Below, piece after piece: positions 1 through 7,327 of a DNA stretch of 39,386 bases. The notes under the pieces were generated by a model, which worked only from the letters and a program-made list of their open reading frames with translations, made no database searches and was not told the DNA's origin. The position numbers and the translations under genes were made by a program. The DNA is from Streptomyces katrae. Its GTDB lineage: Bacteria; Actinomycetota; Actinomycetes; Streptomycetales; Streptomycetaceae. The stretch spans positions 1-39,386 of the forward strand of contig NZ_JZWV01000024.1 of the NCBI RefSeq assembly GCF_000966975.1, in the 5' to 3' direction. Numbering within the stretch: the stretch's first letter is position 1; each line of letters starts with the position of its first letter.

Positions 1-111
1 CCCAAACCCCCCACCCCCACACCCCCTAGGGGATGTCACAGCTCAGCCGCAAAGGCCCCGTTTCCACCGGCCCGGCCACGACCGCCCGCCGGAGCAGGTA
101 CTTTCGATCAC

Positions 112-1050
112 GTGGCTGGATTCAGGATCGGACGGGGCCGGGACGACAACCGCCCCCCGCAACAACCCCCGCACACCCCGCGGCAGCAGCCGTACGGTCA
201 GCAGCAGGCGCCCCAGGCGCAGGCGCAGGCACCGTACGGCCACCAGCCGTACCCGCCCGCCGGCGGCCCGCCGCCGCAGCAGCACTGGCCGCAGCCGGGT
301 GGCGGTGCCGGCGGCCACGGCGAGCCCGAGTACTTCGACCCGTACGGCGGCGGCCCCGGCGGCCACCACCAGCAGCCGCACCACCCCGGCGCGCACGAGC
401 CCTCGTACGCCGACAACCCGGGCCACACCCAGGCCTTCTCCCTCGGCGAGGACCCGTACGGCCAGGCCACGGCCTACCACGCGGGCGCCGCGGCCCCCGC
501 CCCGGCCGGGCCGCGCCTGCACTGGAAGGACCTGCTGCGCGGCATCGTGCTGCGGCCCGGGCCGACGTTCCTGCAGATGCGCGACTACGCGGTCTGGGGT
601 CCGGCGCTCACCGTGACCTTCGTCTACGGCATGCTCGCCGTCTTCGGCTTCGACAAGGCCCGCAAGGACGCGATCAAGGCGACCCTCACGCAGGTGATCC
701 CGATCGTCCTGAGCACCGGCGTGGCCTTCGTCATCTGCGGCCTCATCCTGGGCGCCGTCACCCACACCCTGGCACGCCAGCTGGGCGGCGACGGGGCGTG
801 GCAGCCGACCGTGGGCCTGTCGATGCTGGTCATGTCCATCACGGACGCCCCGCGCCTGCTGGTGGCGGTGTTCCTCGGCGGCGACAACATGTTCGTGCAG
901 GTCCTGGGGTGGGTGACCTGGCTGGCGGCCGGCGCGCTCTTCACCTCGATGGTCAGCAAGTCGCACGACCTGCCCTGGCAGAAGGCGCTGGGCGCGTCCG
1001 CGATCCAGCTGGTCGCCCTGCTGTCGATGATCAAACTCGGCACGCTCTGA
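112..1050 (+). CDS. Yip1-family integral membrane protein
   Basis: 312 residues. The first ~140 are a low-complexity Pro/Gln/Gly/His/Tyr-rich cytoplasmic tail (repeated PYG, QQP and GGG runs). The rest is a hydrophobic Yip1-like domain with about five membrane segments, starting near residue 150 (WKDLLRGIVLRPGPTFLQMRDY, then VWGPALTVTFVYGML and onward). This architecture is common in Streptomyces Yip1-domain proteins, whose bacterial role is not settled. The GTG start is chosen because the conserved AGFRIGRGRD opening follows it directly. No good ribosome-binding site precedes it, but TACTTT at 99-104 sits where a -10 box would give a leaderless message; the -35 is weak. A strong bidirectional terminator follows. 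The family assignment is reasonable and the function unknown. Confidence 0.85.
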   Translation: MAGFRIGRGRDDNRPPQQPPHTPRQQPYGQQQAPQAQAQAPYGHQPYPPAGGPPPQQHWPQPGGGAGGHGEPEYFDPYGGGPGGHHQQPHHPGAHEPSYADNPGHTQAFSLGEDPYGQATAYHAGAAAPAPAGPRLHWKDLLRGIVLRPGPTFLQMRDYAVWGPALTVTFVYGMLAVFGFDKARKDAIKATLTQVIPIVLSTGVAFVICGLILGAVTHTLARQLGGDGAWQPTVGLSMLVMSITDAPRLLVAVFLGGDNMFVQVLGWVTWLAAGALFTSMVSKSHDLPWQKALGASAIQLVALLSMIKLGTL

Positions 1051-1077
1051 CCGTCCGGGCGCCCGCACGCAGAACGG

Positions 1078-1111
1078 AAGGGCCCGCCGCGCACCAGCGC
1101 GGCGGGCCCTT
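1078..1111. terminator. Bidirectional intrinsic terminator between convergent genes
   Basis: A 14-bp perfect G+C-rich stem (1078-1091 with 1098-1111, loop CACCAG) lies between the converging Yip1 gene and the phosphoribosyltransferase gene. The stem begins AAGGG and ends CCCTT, so either transcript ends in a short pyrimidine run. Confidence 0.8.
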
Positions 1112-1128
1112 CCCCTTGTCAGCACACC

Positions 1129-1626
1129 TCAGGCGTCGAGGATCTGCCCCTCGCGCTTGACCACCGGCGGCTCCGTGGACCACGGGAACTCGATCCAGTC
1201 GTCGGTCTTCTTCCACACGTACTCGCAGTTCACGAGCGAGTGCGACTTCTCGTAGATCACCGCGGAGCGCACCTCGGCGACGTGGCCGAGGCAGAAGTCG
1301 TGGACGAGCTTGAGCGTCTTCCCGGTGTCGGCCACGTCATCGGCGATGAGGACCTTCTTGTCGGTGAAGTCGATCGCCTCGGGCACGGGCGCCAGCATGA
1401 CCGGCATCTCCAGCGTGGTGCCCACACCGGTGTAGAACTCGACGTTCACGAGGTGGATGTTCTTGCAGTCCAGCGCGTAGGCCAGACCGCCGGCGACGAA
1501 CACCCCGCCCCGGGCGATGCTGAGGATGATGTCCGGCTCGTAGCCGTCGGCGGCGATGGTCTGCGCCAGCTCGCGGACGGCGCTGCCGAACGCCTCGTAG
1601 GTCAGGGTCTCGCGTACTTCGCTCAT
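1129..1626 (-). CDS. Purine-type phosphoribosyltransferase
   Basis: 165 residues of the type I phosphoribosyltransferase fold. The PRPP-binding loop is visible as [14 protein letters not shown] (acidic pair followed by DTGKT) in mid-protein, and an earlier [17 protein letters not shown] segment forms the nucleotide-binding strand and loop. Such proteins convert a free purine or related base plus PRPP to the nucleotide; the exact base cannot be read from the sequence. The ATG at 1626 is chosen because it gives the conserved [14 protein letters not shown] opening. Its ATGA overlaps the stop of the upstream dcd gene by four bases, so the two nucleotide-metabolism genes are translationally coupled. 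A longer reading from 1764 would run into dcd and is rejected. Confidence 0.85.
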   Translation of the reverse strand: MSEVRETLTYEAFGSAVRELAQTIAADGYEPDIILSIARGGVFVAGGLAYALDCKNIHLVNVEFYTGVGTTLEMPVMLAPVPEAIDFTDKKVLIADDVADTGKTLKLVHDFCLGHVAEVRSAVIYEKSHSLVNCEYVWKKTDDWIEFPWSTEPPVVKREGQILDA

Positions 1627-2210
1627 GCCTCGTGCCTCACCTGCGTGCGGTGGAAGTTCTGGAAGGAGCGCGAGGCGGTCGGCCCGCGCTGCCCCTGGTA
1701 CCTGGAGCCGTACCGCTCGCTGCCGTACGGGAACTCCGCGGGCGAGCTGAGGCGGAACATGCACAGCTGCCCGATCTTCATGCCCGGCCAGAGCTTGATC
1801 GGGAGGGTGGCGAGGTTCGACAGCTCCAAGGTCACGTGGCCCGAGAACCCGGGGTCGATGAACCCGGCGGTCGAATGCGTCACCAGGCCCAGGCGGCCCA
1901 GGCTGGACTTCCCCTCCAGTCTGGAGGCAATGTCCTCGGGCAGCGAGATGACCTCGTACGTCGAGGCGAGGACGAACTCACCCGGGTGCAGGATGAAGGC
2001 CTCGTCCCCGTCGGGCTCGACCATGCGGGTCAGGTCGGGCTGCTCGATCGCAGGGTCGATGTGCGCGTAGCGGTGATTCTCGAAGACCCGGAAGAACCGG
2101 TCGAGGCGCACGTCGATGCTGGAGGGCTGCACCATCGACTCGTCGAACGGGTCAATGCGAACCCGTCCGCTGTCGATCTCGGCCCGGATGTCTTTGTCGG
2201 AGAGAAGCAC
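1623..2210 (-). CDS. dcd: dCTP deaminase
   Basis: 195 residues, close to the family's usual 190-193. The enzyme deaminates dCTP to dUTP for thymidylate synthesis; the mycobacterial relative also hydrolyses dUTP to dUMP, and I cannot tell here whether that second activity is present. Diagnostic segments are LLSDKDIR at the N-terminus, [10 protein letters not shown] near residue 30, the [13 protein letters not shown] strand, the nucleotide-binding [23 protein letters not shown] block with its catalytic Glu just before it, and a Gly/Arg-rich tail ([15 protein letters not shown]) that closes over the triphosphate. The start is the ATG at 2210. It is the first gene of a two-gene leftward operon with the phosphoribosyltransferase. 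Confidence 0.96.
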   Translation of the reverse strand: MLLSDKDIRAEIDSGRVRIDPFDESMVQPSSIDVRLDRFFRVFENHRYAHIDPAIEQPDLTRMVEPDGDEAFILHPGEFVLASTYEVISLPEDIASRLEGKSSLGRLGLVTHSTAGFIDPGFSGHVTLELSNLATLPIKLWPGMKIGQLCMFRLSSPAEFPYGSERYGSRYQGQRGPTASRSFQNFHRTQVRHEA

Positions 2211-2228
2211 GTCCCGAGGATACGCAGA

Positions 2229-2268
2229 GCGCGCGGGCCGCCCCCAATCGAGAGCCGGGCCCGCGCGC
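2229..2268. terminator. G+C-rich hairpin between zinc-ribbon gene and dcd
   Basis: A 10-bp stem (2229-2238 with 2259-2268) with a 20-base loop lies downstream of the leftward zinc-ribbon gene and just upstream of dcd. It probably terminates the former. There is no T-run, as is usual in Streptomyces. Confidence 0.45.
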
Positions 2269-2291
2269 CCCGTGAGCCGTACGTGACGGTC

Positions 2292-2456
2292 CTACCGCTT
2301 GACGCCGCCCACCGGCACCGCGTGCCTCAGCCGCGCGCACCGCGGACACCGCAGCAGCCGGCCGGGTCCGATCCGGCCGGCACCGAGGTGCTGCAGCGGG
2401 AAGGAGGCGGTGCTGAAAACGTGCCCTTCGGCACAACGGACGACTGTGCGCTCCAT
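2292..2456 (-). CDS. Small zinc-ribbon-like protein
   Basis: 54 residues (MERTVVRCAEGHVFST... ending GGVKR). A Cys-x4-His pair (CAEGH) near the N-terminus and a CPRC pair near residue 37 make a plausible four-ligand zinc site, as in small conserved Streptomyces hypothetical proteins. ATG 2456 is preceded at good distance by an AAAGGGAC ribosome site. A longer reading to 2717 would cross the tRNA and is rejected. The role is unknown; such ribbons bind nucleic acid or protein. It faces away from the tRNA-Gly promoter, and the hairpin at 2229-2268 probably ends its transcript. Confidence 0.72.
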   Translation of the reverse strand: MERTVVRCAEGHVFSTASFPLQHLGAGRIGPGRLLRCPRCARLRHAVPVGGVKR

Positions 2457-2616
2457 CGAGTCCCTTTCCCCAACGAGCCGTACTGCGATGAATCGCCACA
2501 TTAGGGGATGATCGGGACCTACTCCAGCCGCCGCTCCGCACCCCAAAGGTACGCCCCAACTCCCGCGCGCGTGACGCCTGGTGCCCTCTGGGACGGACGA
2601 CGACCCCACGGGTGGA

Positions 2617-2645
2617 TTCACCGGGGGTCGATCATGGGGTACAGT
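2617..2645 (+). promoter_or_regulatory. Probable promoter of tRNA-Gly
   Basis: TTCACC (2617-2622), a 17-base spacer, then TACAGT (2640-2645). Both boxes fit the vegetative sigma consensus well, and the tRNA 5' end lies 36 bases downstream, leaving a short 5' leader for RNase P. Confidence 0.6.
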
Positions 2646-2680
2646 GTGCAACGGTAGGGATCCAGGCAACTGGCCCCCAC

Positions 2681-2751
2681 GCGGATGTAGTTTAATGGTA
2701 GAACATGAGCTTCCCAAGCTTATAGCGCGGGTTCGATTCCCGTCATCCGCT
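2681..2751 (+). tRNA. tRNA-Gly (anticodon CCC)
   Basis: The sequence folds into a full cloverleaf. The acceptor stem is GCGGATG with CATCCGC, discriminator T. The D-arm contains AATGGTAGAAC, and the anticodon arm is TGAGC-TTCCCAA-GCTTA with CCC at loop positions 3-5. The T-arm is GCGGG-TTCGATT-CCCGT. CCA is not encoded. It decodes GGG. Its last 30 bases are repeated exactly at 4331-4361, and a strong hairpin follows at 2758. Confidence 0.95.
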
Positions 2752-2752
2752 C
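2722..2752 (+). repeat. Left copy of 31-bp direct repeat (tRNA-Gly 3' end, att-like)
   Basis: The anticodon-stem 3' edge, T-arm and acceptor 3' half of tRNA-Gly plus one base are identical over 31 bases to 4331-4361. Duplication of a tRNA 3' end is the classic footprint of site-specific integration. Similarity continues weakly beyond the exact repeat into the terminator hairpin. Confidence 0.85.
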
Positions 2753-2757
2753 AGATG

Positions 2758-2788
2758 CGAAGGCCCAGGTCAGCGACCTGGGCCTTCG
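2758..2788 (+). terminator. tRNA-Gly terminator hairpin
   Basis: A 14-bp perfect stem (2758-2771 with 2775-2788, loop AGC) is followed by TCGTTGT. Closely related hairpins occur at 4367-4397 and 8246-8276. Confidence 0.8.
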
Positions 2789-3277
2789 TCGTTGTCCAGA
2801 ACTCTCCGACCTTGGCCCTCACCACCGAAGGCCGCAGGGACATCCTCGGGGCTCTGGGCCGGCGACGGCGGCGAGGGCCACCACGCCGGGGCCGGACTCG
2901 TTCAGCGTCTGATATGGCCGGAGGGTTCCCGAAAGGACCGGGAAACGGGCACGGGGTCGGCGGCGAACTGGTCCGATCGGTGGATTTCGGGCCGTTTTGT
3001 GGTGCCGAAGGCTGTCCGGGGAGGATTCTGGGGCGGCAGCAGGGGTGCGCTGATCTGTGCGTATCTCGGTCGTTGTTTCGAAGAGTTGTGTCACGCCAGT
3101 GGAGAGGGCGTGACACATCCGGTGCCGTCGAGATGACGGAAGGCACCGCTCACAAACGCGTTGGAGCCGGTGGCGGGCTTCACCGGTACGCGTCCATGGG
3201 GTGACGGGAACGCGGCGGAAAGCGCGGCAGAGCAGGCAGTGCAGCCTTTTGACCGTCAAACAGGAGGAAGAGGAAAC
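2789..3277. other. Long non-coding stretch upstream of the aerolysin-like gene
   Basis: 489 bases in which no reading frame has convincing codon bias or a recognisable product. One clear structure is present: an 11-bp inverted repeat TGTGTCACGCC/GGCGTGACACA at 3088-3118 with a 9-base spacer, which could be a regulator-binding site or an RNA hairpin in the leader. No convincing -35/-10 pair was found. Confidence 0.4.
3088..3118. promoter_or_regulatory. Inverted repeat upstream of aerolysin-like gene
   Basis: TGTGTCACGCC (3088-3098) and its exact complement (3108-3118) are separated by 9 bases, 160 bases before the start codon. It may be an operator for control of the toxin-like gene or a hairpin in its leader; the sequence alone does not decide. 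Confidence 0.4.
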
Positions 3278-4258
3278 ATGGCAGTCCTGACGCCGTTCTC
3301 GACCAAGGTGACCGCTGGTGAGGACGAGGCCGAGTCCATCGTCAACGCCATCGGCGAGCAGAAGCACGTGATCACCGATGACGAGCGGAACGGGTTCGGC
3401 TGGCCTTGGGGCAGCATCACGGACGCGTGCGCCAGGCACATGGGACGGCGTCCCAACGGCGCGTGGATCAAGAGCCCTACCGATCACGACCTTTACAACA
3501 GCTACGGATGGCAGCAGACCACCACTGTCCTGAAGGCCACCAAGGCCGAGATCCTCGGGATCAACAGCAAGCCGACGACCGTGAAGACCGCCACGTTCCG
3601 CAACGACTCCAGCGTGGGCGCCAACTTCAACGTCAAGATCACCGAGCAGGTGTCCAACACCGTCAGCAACACCTGGTCCACGACGAACAGCTTCGCCCTG
3701 GAACAGACGATCAAGTACGAGATCGGTTTCCTGGGCACCGGCGGCGGTGGCGAGACCTCGATGAGCTACACGCACAGCTGGGGACAGTCGAAGACCGAGT
3801 CCCAGACGATCACGCTGGGCTCGGAGGCCGGGGTGGATGTGTACCTCGAACCCGGGCAGGCGGTGAAGGCCACGCTGGTCGCCACCCGGGGCACGATGGA
3901 GGTCAAGGTCACCTACTCGGCCACGGTCGAGGGCCGCGTGGCCATGAACTACAACCCGACGCACAACGGACACCACTTCTGGAACGCCGGTATCAACACC
4001 ATCCTCCAGGCGGGCGGCCTGAACCGCAGCAAGACGTTCACCGAGAACCTCGAAATCGGCTACTACTCCGACGCCGAGGTCCTCTTGGAGGACGCCAAGA
4101 CCGGCGAGCTCCTGGTCCGCTTCCCCGTCGACGGCGGCCCCGCCGTCGAGGCGGGCGAAACCCTCTCCTTCGACCTCACCCCGCAGGCACGAGAGGCCGA
4201 GGCCGCCGAAGCCGCGCGAGCAGGTACCCCCGCCGACCCCGAACACCCGACCGCGTAA
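3278..4258 (+). CDS. Aerolysin/ETX-MTX2-like beta-pore-forming protein
   Basis: 326 residues. The N-terminal ~85 carry a WPWGSITDACARHMGRRPNGAW block. From about residue 95 there is a long Ser/Thr-rich, alternating polar/apolar beta region (NTVSNTWSTTNSFALEQTIKYE, then a GTGGGG turn, then SMSYTHSWGQSKTESQTITL). This is typical of the insertion hairpin of aerolysin-type toxins, and the VYLEPGQAVKATLVATRGTMEVKVTYSATVEG segment matches the ETX/MTX2 core. There is no signal peptide or Cys pair, so it is cytosolic or released by lysis. The start at 3278 follows a perfect AGGAGG (3262-3267); the longer frame lacks a ribosome site. The last ~25 residues are Ala/Glu/Pro-rich and probably disordered. 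It is the only gene between the two tRNA-Gly repeats. Family assignment is by pattern; pore formation is untested. Confidence 0.7.
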   Translation: MAVLTPFSTKVTAGEDEAESIVNAIGEQKHVITDDERNGFGWPWGSITDACARHMGRRPNGAWIKSPTDHDLYNSYGWQQTTTVLKATKAEILGINSKPTTVKTATFRNDSSVGANFNVKITEQVSNTVSNTWSTTNSFALEQTIKYEIGFLGTGGGGETSMSYTHSWGQSKTESQTITLGSEAGVDVYLEPGQAVKATLVATRGTMEVKVTYSATVEGRVAMNYNPTHNGHHFWNAGINTILQAGGLNRSKTFTENLEIGYYSDAEVLLEDAKTGELLVRFPVDGGPAVEAGETLSFDLTPQAREAEAAEAARAGTPADPEHPTA

Positions 4259-4330
4259 CAAGGACACCCGGGCAACGGCGTGTGCCGTGCGGCCCTGTAT
4301 CCCATCTGTCGACCAGTGTTCCGGCCTCTC

Positions 4331-4361
4331 ATAGCGCGGGTTCGATTCCCGTCATCCGCTC
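4331..4361 (+). repeat. Right copy of 31-bp direct repeat (tRNA-Gly 3' end, att-like)
   Basis: Exact copy of 2722-2752. The 5' half of a tRNA is missing upstream (the preceding bases do not form a D-arm or anticodon arm), so this is not a second tRNA gene. It is followed, as in the first copy, by a 14-bp hairpin. The segment between the repeats is about 1.6 kb. Confidence 0.85.
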
Positions 4362-4366
4362 TTCCA

Positions 4367-4397
4367 CGAAGCCCCAGGTCAGCGACCTGGGGCTTCG
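4367..4397 (+). terminator. Terminator hairpin after the right repeat
   Basis: A 14-bp perfect stem (4367-4380 with 4384-4397, loop AGC). It is related to the hairpin after tRNA-Gly but carries a compensatory change (GCCCC/GGGGC for GGCCC/GGGCC), so both arms changed while pairing was kept. It also serves as terminator for the aerolysin-like gene. Confidence 0.75.
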
Positions 4398-4872
4398 TCG
4401 TCGTCCAGGTCTCTCATGGACCGCGCGCCATGTGCGCCCTCACCGCGCATCGGATCACGGGGGTGAGGGTGGGCGGATGCCCGGTGACGGCCATCGGTCC
4501 TGGAGAGCCGGGGCGGCGTGACGTCTTTGATCACCGCGCTCACGACGGTCGCCGTCACGTCACGCAGGCGTACGGGCTGAGACGAGTGCACGAATACCTG
4601 CTTTCGCGGCCTGAGATTTTAACGACCATCGCAGACAGAGTTCTTACCGGCGACACGCAGGGAGAAATATTCGCAGCACACGGGCTGCGATTACGTGCTA
4701 CTGTCGAAATCAGTTGCAGTTTTGGTACCCAAAGACTTCAAGTGCTCCCGTCGGCCGCGTGCCGCACGGAAGCGTGTTGTATTTCCGGTCATTTTCCGGA
4801 CGGGGCATCATCGCGGCGACACGGCGTCCGTACGGTACGGATTCCGTCGTACTTGCCCAGAGGAGAAATGAC
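4398..4872. other. Long leader/intergenic region upstream of cold-shock gene
   Basis: 475 bases with no supportable gene. From about 4610 the base composition becomes clearly more A+T-rich than the flanks (GAGATTTTAACG, GGAGAAATATTCG, GTATTTCCGGTCATTTTCCGG), as expected for a promoter plus a long untranslated leader of a cold-shock gene. TACTGT near 4698 could be a -10 box but has no good -35 partner. Confidence 0.4.
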
Positions 4873-5076
4873 ATGGCTGCTGGCACCGTGAAGTGGTTCA
4901 ACGCGGAAAAGGGTTTCGGCTTCATCGAGCAGGATGGTGGCGGCCCTGACGTGTTCGCCCACTACTCGAACATCGCCGCGCAGGGCTTCCGCGAGCTCCA
5001 GGAGGGCCAGAAGGTCTCCTTCGACATCGCGCAGGGCCAGAAGGGCCCGACGGCCGAGAACATCGTTCCCGCCTGA
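4873..5076 (+). CDS. Cold-shock protein (CspA family)
   Basis: 67 residues, the standard size of a single cold-shock domain. It binds single-stranded RNA/DNA and melts mRNA structure. The opening is [18 protein letters not shown], with RNP1 as KGFGFIE (residues 13-19). RNP2 is VFAHYS (residues 27-32), where the common form is VFVHFS, so the aromatic position is Tyr instead of Phe. ATG 4873 has AGGAG at 4861-4865. A long A+T-rich leader upstream fits the temperature-responsive leaders known for this family. A strong terminator follows, then a DEAD-box helicase gene in the same direction, a typical cold-adaptation pairing. Confidence 0.97.
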   Translation: MAAGTVKWFNAEKGFGFIEQDGGGPDVFAHYSNIAAQGFRELQEGQKVSFDIAQGQKGPTAENIVPA

Positions 5077-5093
5077 CGCTGACGCGCAATACG

Positions 5094-5133
5094 CAGCTGG
5101 GGCCCGCATCCCTCGGGGTGCGGGCCCCAGCTG
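5094..5133 (+). terminator. Terminator after cold-shock gene
   Basis: A stem of about 18 bp (5094-5111 with 5116-5133, one G-T wobble) just after the stop codon, rich in G+C (CAGCTGGGGCCCGCA and its complement). Confidence 0.8.
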
Positions 5134-5325
5134 TATTCATTCGCAGGGTCCTCACACGCGACCGCGCCACCCCCATTTATTGCGCGACCCGATGGCGTGT
5201 CGAATTTTCCTCGCCCTGGCCGAGCCGCCGGCTCCCTCATTCCATTCGGCCGTCCCCGTGGTTCCAGAAGCCGTTCATACGCTGCCGGAATTCCTCGATG
5301 CGTGCCGTATCCAGGAAGGTTCTGA

Positions 5326-6768
5326 ATGAACCCCACCCGCACGAACGGCCGTACCTCCCGCACCCGCCGCAACGGCGGCCACACGTACGACTCCTCCGCC
5401 GGAACGGGCCGAGGCGGCCGCCCCGGTTGGCCCGCCGCGAGCCGGCCGGAACGTCCGAGCCGGTCGGGCGGATACGGCAGGCGTCCCGCCGCCGCGCAGG
5501 GGGAGTTCGCCCCGCCGAAGACGATCACACCGGCGCTGCCCGCCGTCGAGGCCTTCACCGACCTGGCTCTGGACCGGCGCCTCCTGGCCGCGCTCGCCGT
5601 GCAGGGAGTGGCGGTCCCGTTTCCCATCCAGGGCGCGACGCTGCCGAACTCCCTGGCCGGCCGTGACGTCCTGGGTCGCGGCCGGACCGGCTCCGGCAAG
5701 ACCCTCGCCTTCGGTCTGGCCCTGCTCGCCCGCACCGCCGGACAGCGCGCCGAGCCCCGTCAGCCGCTGGCGCTGGTGCTGGTCCCCACCCGGGAACTCG
5801 CCCAGCAGGTCACCGACGCCCTCATCCCCTACGCCCGCGCCGTGAAGCTACGCCTGACCACCGTCGTCGGCGGAATGCCGATCCGCCGACAGGCGAACGC
5901 GCTGCGCGGGGGCGCCGAGGTCGTCGTGGCCACCCCCGGTCGCCTCAAGGACCTCATCGACCGCGGTGACTGCCGACTGGACCAGGTCGCGATCACCGTC
6001 CTCGACGAGGCCGACCAGATGGCCGACATGGGCTTCATGCCGCAGGTCACCGCGCTCCTGGACCAGGTCCGCCCCGAGGGCCAGCGGATGCTGTTCTCCG
6101 CGACCCTGGACCGCAACGTCGACCTGCTGGTCCGCCGCTACCTCACCGACCCCGTCGTTCATTCCGTCGACCCCTCCCAGGGCGCGGTCACCACGATGGA
6201 GCACCACGTCCTGCACGTGCACGGCGCCGACAAGCACCGGCTGACGACGGAGATCGCGGCACGCGACGGTCGAGTGATCATGTTCCTGGACACCAAGCAC
6301 GCGGCGGACCGCCTCACCGAGGACCTCCTCGCCTGCGGTGTCCGGGCCGCCGCCCTGCACGGCGGGAAGTCGCAGCCGCAGCGCACCCGCACCCTCACCC
6401 GCTTCAAGACGGGGCACGTCACCGTCCTGGTGGCGACGAACGTCGCCGCGCGCGGCATCCACGTCGACAACCTCGACCTCGTCGTCAACGTGGACCCGCC
6501 GACGGACCACAAGGACTACCTCCACCGCGGCGGCCGTACCGCGCGAGCCGGCGAGTCCGGCACTGTCGTCACCCTGGTCACCCCCAGCCAGCGTCGCGGG
6601 ATGACCCGACTCCTGCAGGACGCCGGCGTCGTGCCGAAGACCACTCAGGTCCGCTCCGGCGAGGAAGCGCTCCGCAGGATCACCGGCGCCCAGGCCCCGT
6701 CGGGCGTGCCCGTCACGATCACCGTGCCGCCGGCCGAGCGGCGCAAGGGCGGCACCAGGCGAACCTGA
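5326..6768 (+). CDS. DEAD-box ATP-dependent RNA helicase
   Basis: 480 residues. A basic, Arg/Gly-rich N-terminal tail of ~65 residues precedes two RecA-like domains. Visible motifs in order are the Q motif (PFPIQGATLP, ~98-107), Walker A GRTGSGKT (~118-126), PTRELAQQV, TPGRLKD, DEAD (in VLDEADQMADMGF), SAT, and in domain two the ARGIHVDNLDLVVN and HRGGRTARAG arginine-finger motifs. It unwinds structured RNA using ATP, probably assisting translation or ribosome assembly at low temperature given the cold-shock gene just upstream. ATG 5326 has AGGAAGG at 5313-5319. The tail after ~450 is short and basic, without an extra RNA-binding domain. Confidence 0.95.
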   Translation: MNPTRTNGRTSRTRRNGGHTYDSSAGTGRGGRPGWPAASRPERPSRSGGYGRRPAAAQGEFAPPKTITPALPAVEAFTDLALDRRLLAALAVQGVAVPFPIQGATLPNSLAGRDVLGRGRTGSGKTLAFGLALLARTAGQRAEPRQPLALVLVPTRELAQQVTDALIPYARAVKLRLTTVVGGMPIRRQANALRGGAEVVVATPGRLKDLIDRGDCRLDQVAITVLDEADQMADMGFMPQVTALLDQVRPEGQRMLFSATLDRNVDLLVRRYLTDPVVHSVDPSQGAVTTMEHHVLHVHGADKHRLTTEIAARDGRVIMFLDTKHAADRLTEDLLACGVRAAALHGGKSQPQRTRTLTRFKTGHVTVLVATNVAARGIHVDNLDLVVNVDPPTDHKDYLHRGGRTARAGESGTVVTLVTPSQRRGMTRLLQDAGVVPKTTQVRSGEEALRRITGAQAPSGVPVTITVPPAERRKGGTRRT

Positions 6769-6784
6769 GCCGGCTCCGGCCAGC

Positions 6785-6828
6785 CGCGAGAGGGCCCGAC
6801 CGGCACGCGCCGGTCGGGCCCTCTCGCG
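6785..6828 (+). terminator. Terminator after DEAD-box helicase gene
   Basis: A perfect 20-bp stem (6785-6804 with 6809-6828, loop ACGC). It is one of the strongest hairpins in the window and insulates the leader region that follows. Confidence 0.85.
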
Positions 6829-6882
6829 TATCGAATGAATGACCGCGTCATGCGCACACAGGAAAATCTAAGTCGGCCAGCA

Positions 6883-6911
6883 TAGACATTGAGTGGTGAC
6901 CCAGCTAAGGT
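6883..6911 (+). promoter_or_regulatory. Promoter of structured leader/sRNA upstream of MerR-like gene
   Basis: TAGACA (6883-6888), 17 bases, TAAGGT (6906-6911). This is a good match to Streptomyces vegetative promoters. Transcription would start near 6918, about 410 bases before the next start codon. Confidence 0.55.
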
Positions 6912-7013
6912 TTCTCTCGTAGTCGAGAGAGACAGTGAGGCCTGGCAGAGACGAACTGTCGGCAAGCAGTACCAGGCAGGACGGTGCGGCATGGCAGATG
7001 CGGCACCGTGATG

Positions 7014-7046
7014 GCAGTACGCAGTACCCAGCAGTACGCAGTACCC
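7014..7046 (+). repeat. Tandem repeat GCAGTACGCAGTACCC
   Basis: The 16-base unit occurs at 7014-7029 and 7031-7046. Each contains two GCAGTAC copies, and a fifth single copy lies upstream at 6966-6972. It may be a protein-binding array on DNA or repeated loops in the RNA. Confidence 0.6.
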
Positions 7047-7269
7047 CCGTGGTAGGGAATTGATCACCGGAGGAAGAACGGAGGAACGCGGCGCCATCAG
7101 GATCGCCCGGCCGGAAGTCTCGGGTCCGGGTACCGCAGGACATCGATAGTGAGGTGGTCTCCGGTCAAGCAACCGCGATCCCCGCGAACCCGACAGTCAC
7201 TGGGTCGGTTCAGCGGACACAGAAGGCCGGCGCAGTATCAGGGCCGGCAGGTGGTGTAGTAGTTCCTTC

Positions 7270-7301
7270 GGGGCCCTGGTGCCGTACGGCACCAGGGCCC
7301 C
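7270..7301. terminator. Perfect 32-base palindrome before MerR-like gene
   Basis: GGGGCCCTGGTGCCGT followed directly by its complement, a 16+16 perfect palindrome. As RNA it forms a very stable hairpin only 26 bases before the start codon of the MerR-like gene, with no T-run after it. It may be an attenuator, the 3' end of an upstream small RNA, or a processing or stability element. Confidence 0.55.
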
Positions 7302-7327
7302 TCTACGCGTTCCACAGAGAGGTGCAA

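Larger units (their letters stand above)
6918..7301 (+). ncRNA. Candidate structured RNA: long leader or independent small RNA
   Basis: No coding frame is supportable here, but RNA-like structure is dense. A 7-bp hairpin TCTCTCG/CGAGAGA lies at 6913-6930, straddling the predicted transcript start. A two-part hairpin lies at 6981-7009 (ACGGTGC/GCACCGT with inner GCAT/ATGC). GCAGTAC occurs five times (6966, 7014, 7021, 7031, 7038), the last four as a 16-base unit repeated at a 17-base period. Two purine-rich GGAGGAA stretches lie at 7070-7085. The region ends in a perfect 32-base palindrome at 7270-7301. It could be a regulatory leader of the MerR-like gene, with the palindrome as attenuator, or a separate small RNA ending at the palindrome. 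I do not recognise a known RNA family. Confidence 0.4.

Noticed and set aside
2751..3146. Leftward and rightward open frames of 110-130 codons in the region after tRNA-Gly
   Set aside because: They are Arg/Pro-rich, overlap each other and the terminator, and have no ribosome site or recognisable product.
4331..4361. A second tRNA-Gly gene
   Set aside because: Only the 3' 30 bases are present; upstream bases do not form a D-arm, anticodon arm or 5' acceptor strand.
4280..4891. A 203-codon open frame spanning the right repeat, its hairpin and the cold-shock leader
   Set aside because: It crosses the terminator, has an irregular amino-acid composition and overlaps the cold-shock gene in another frame.
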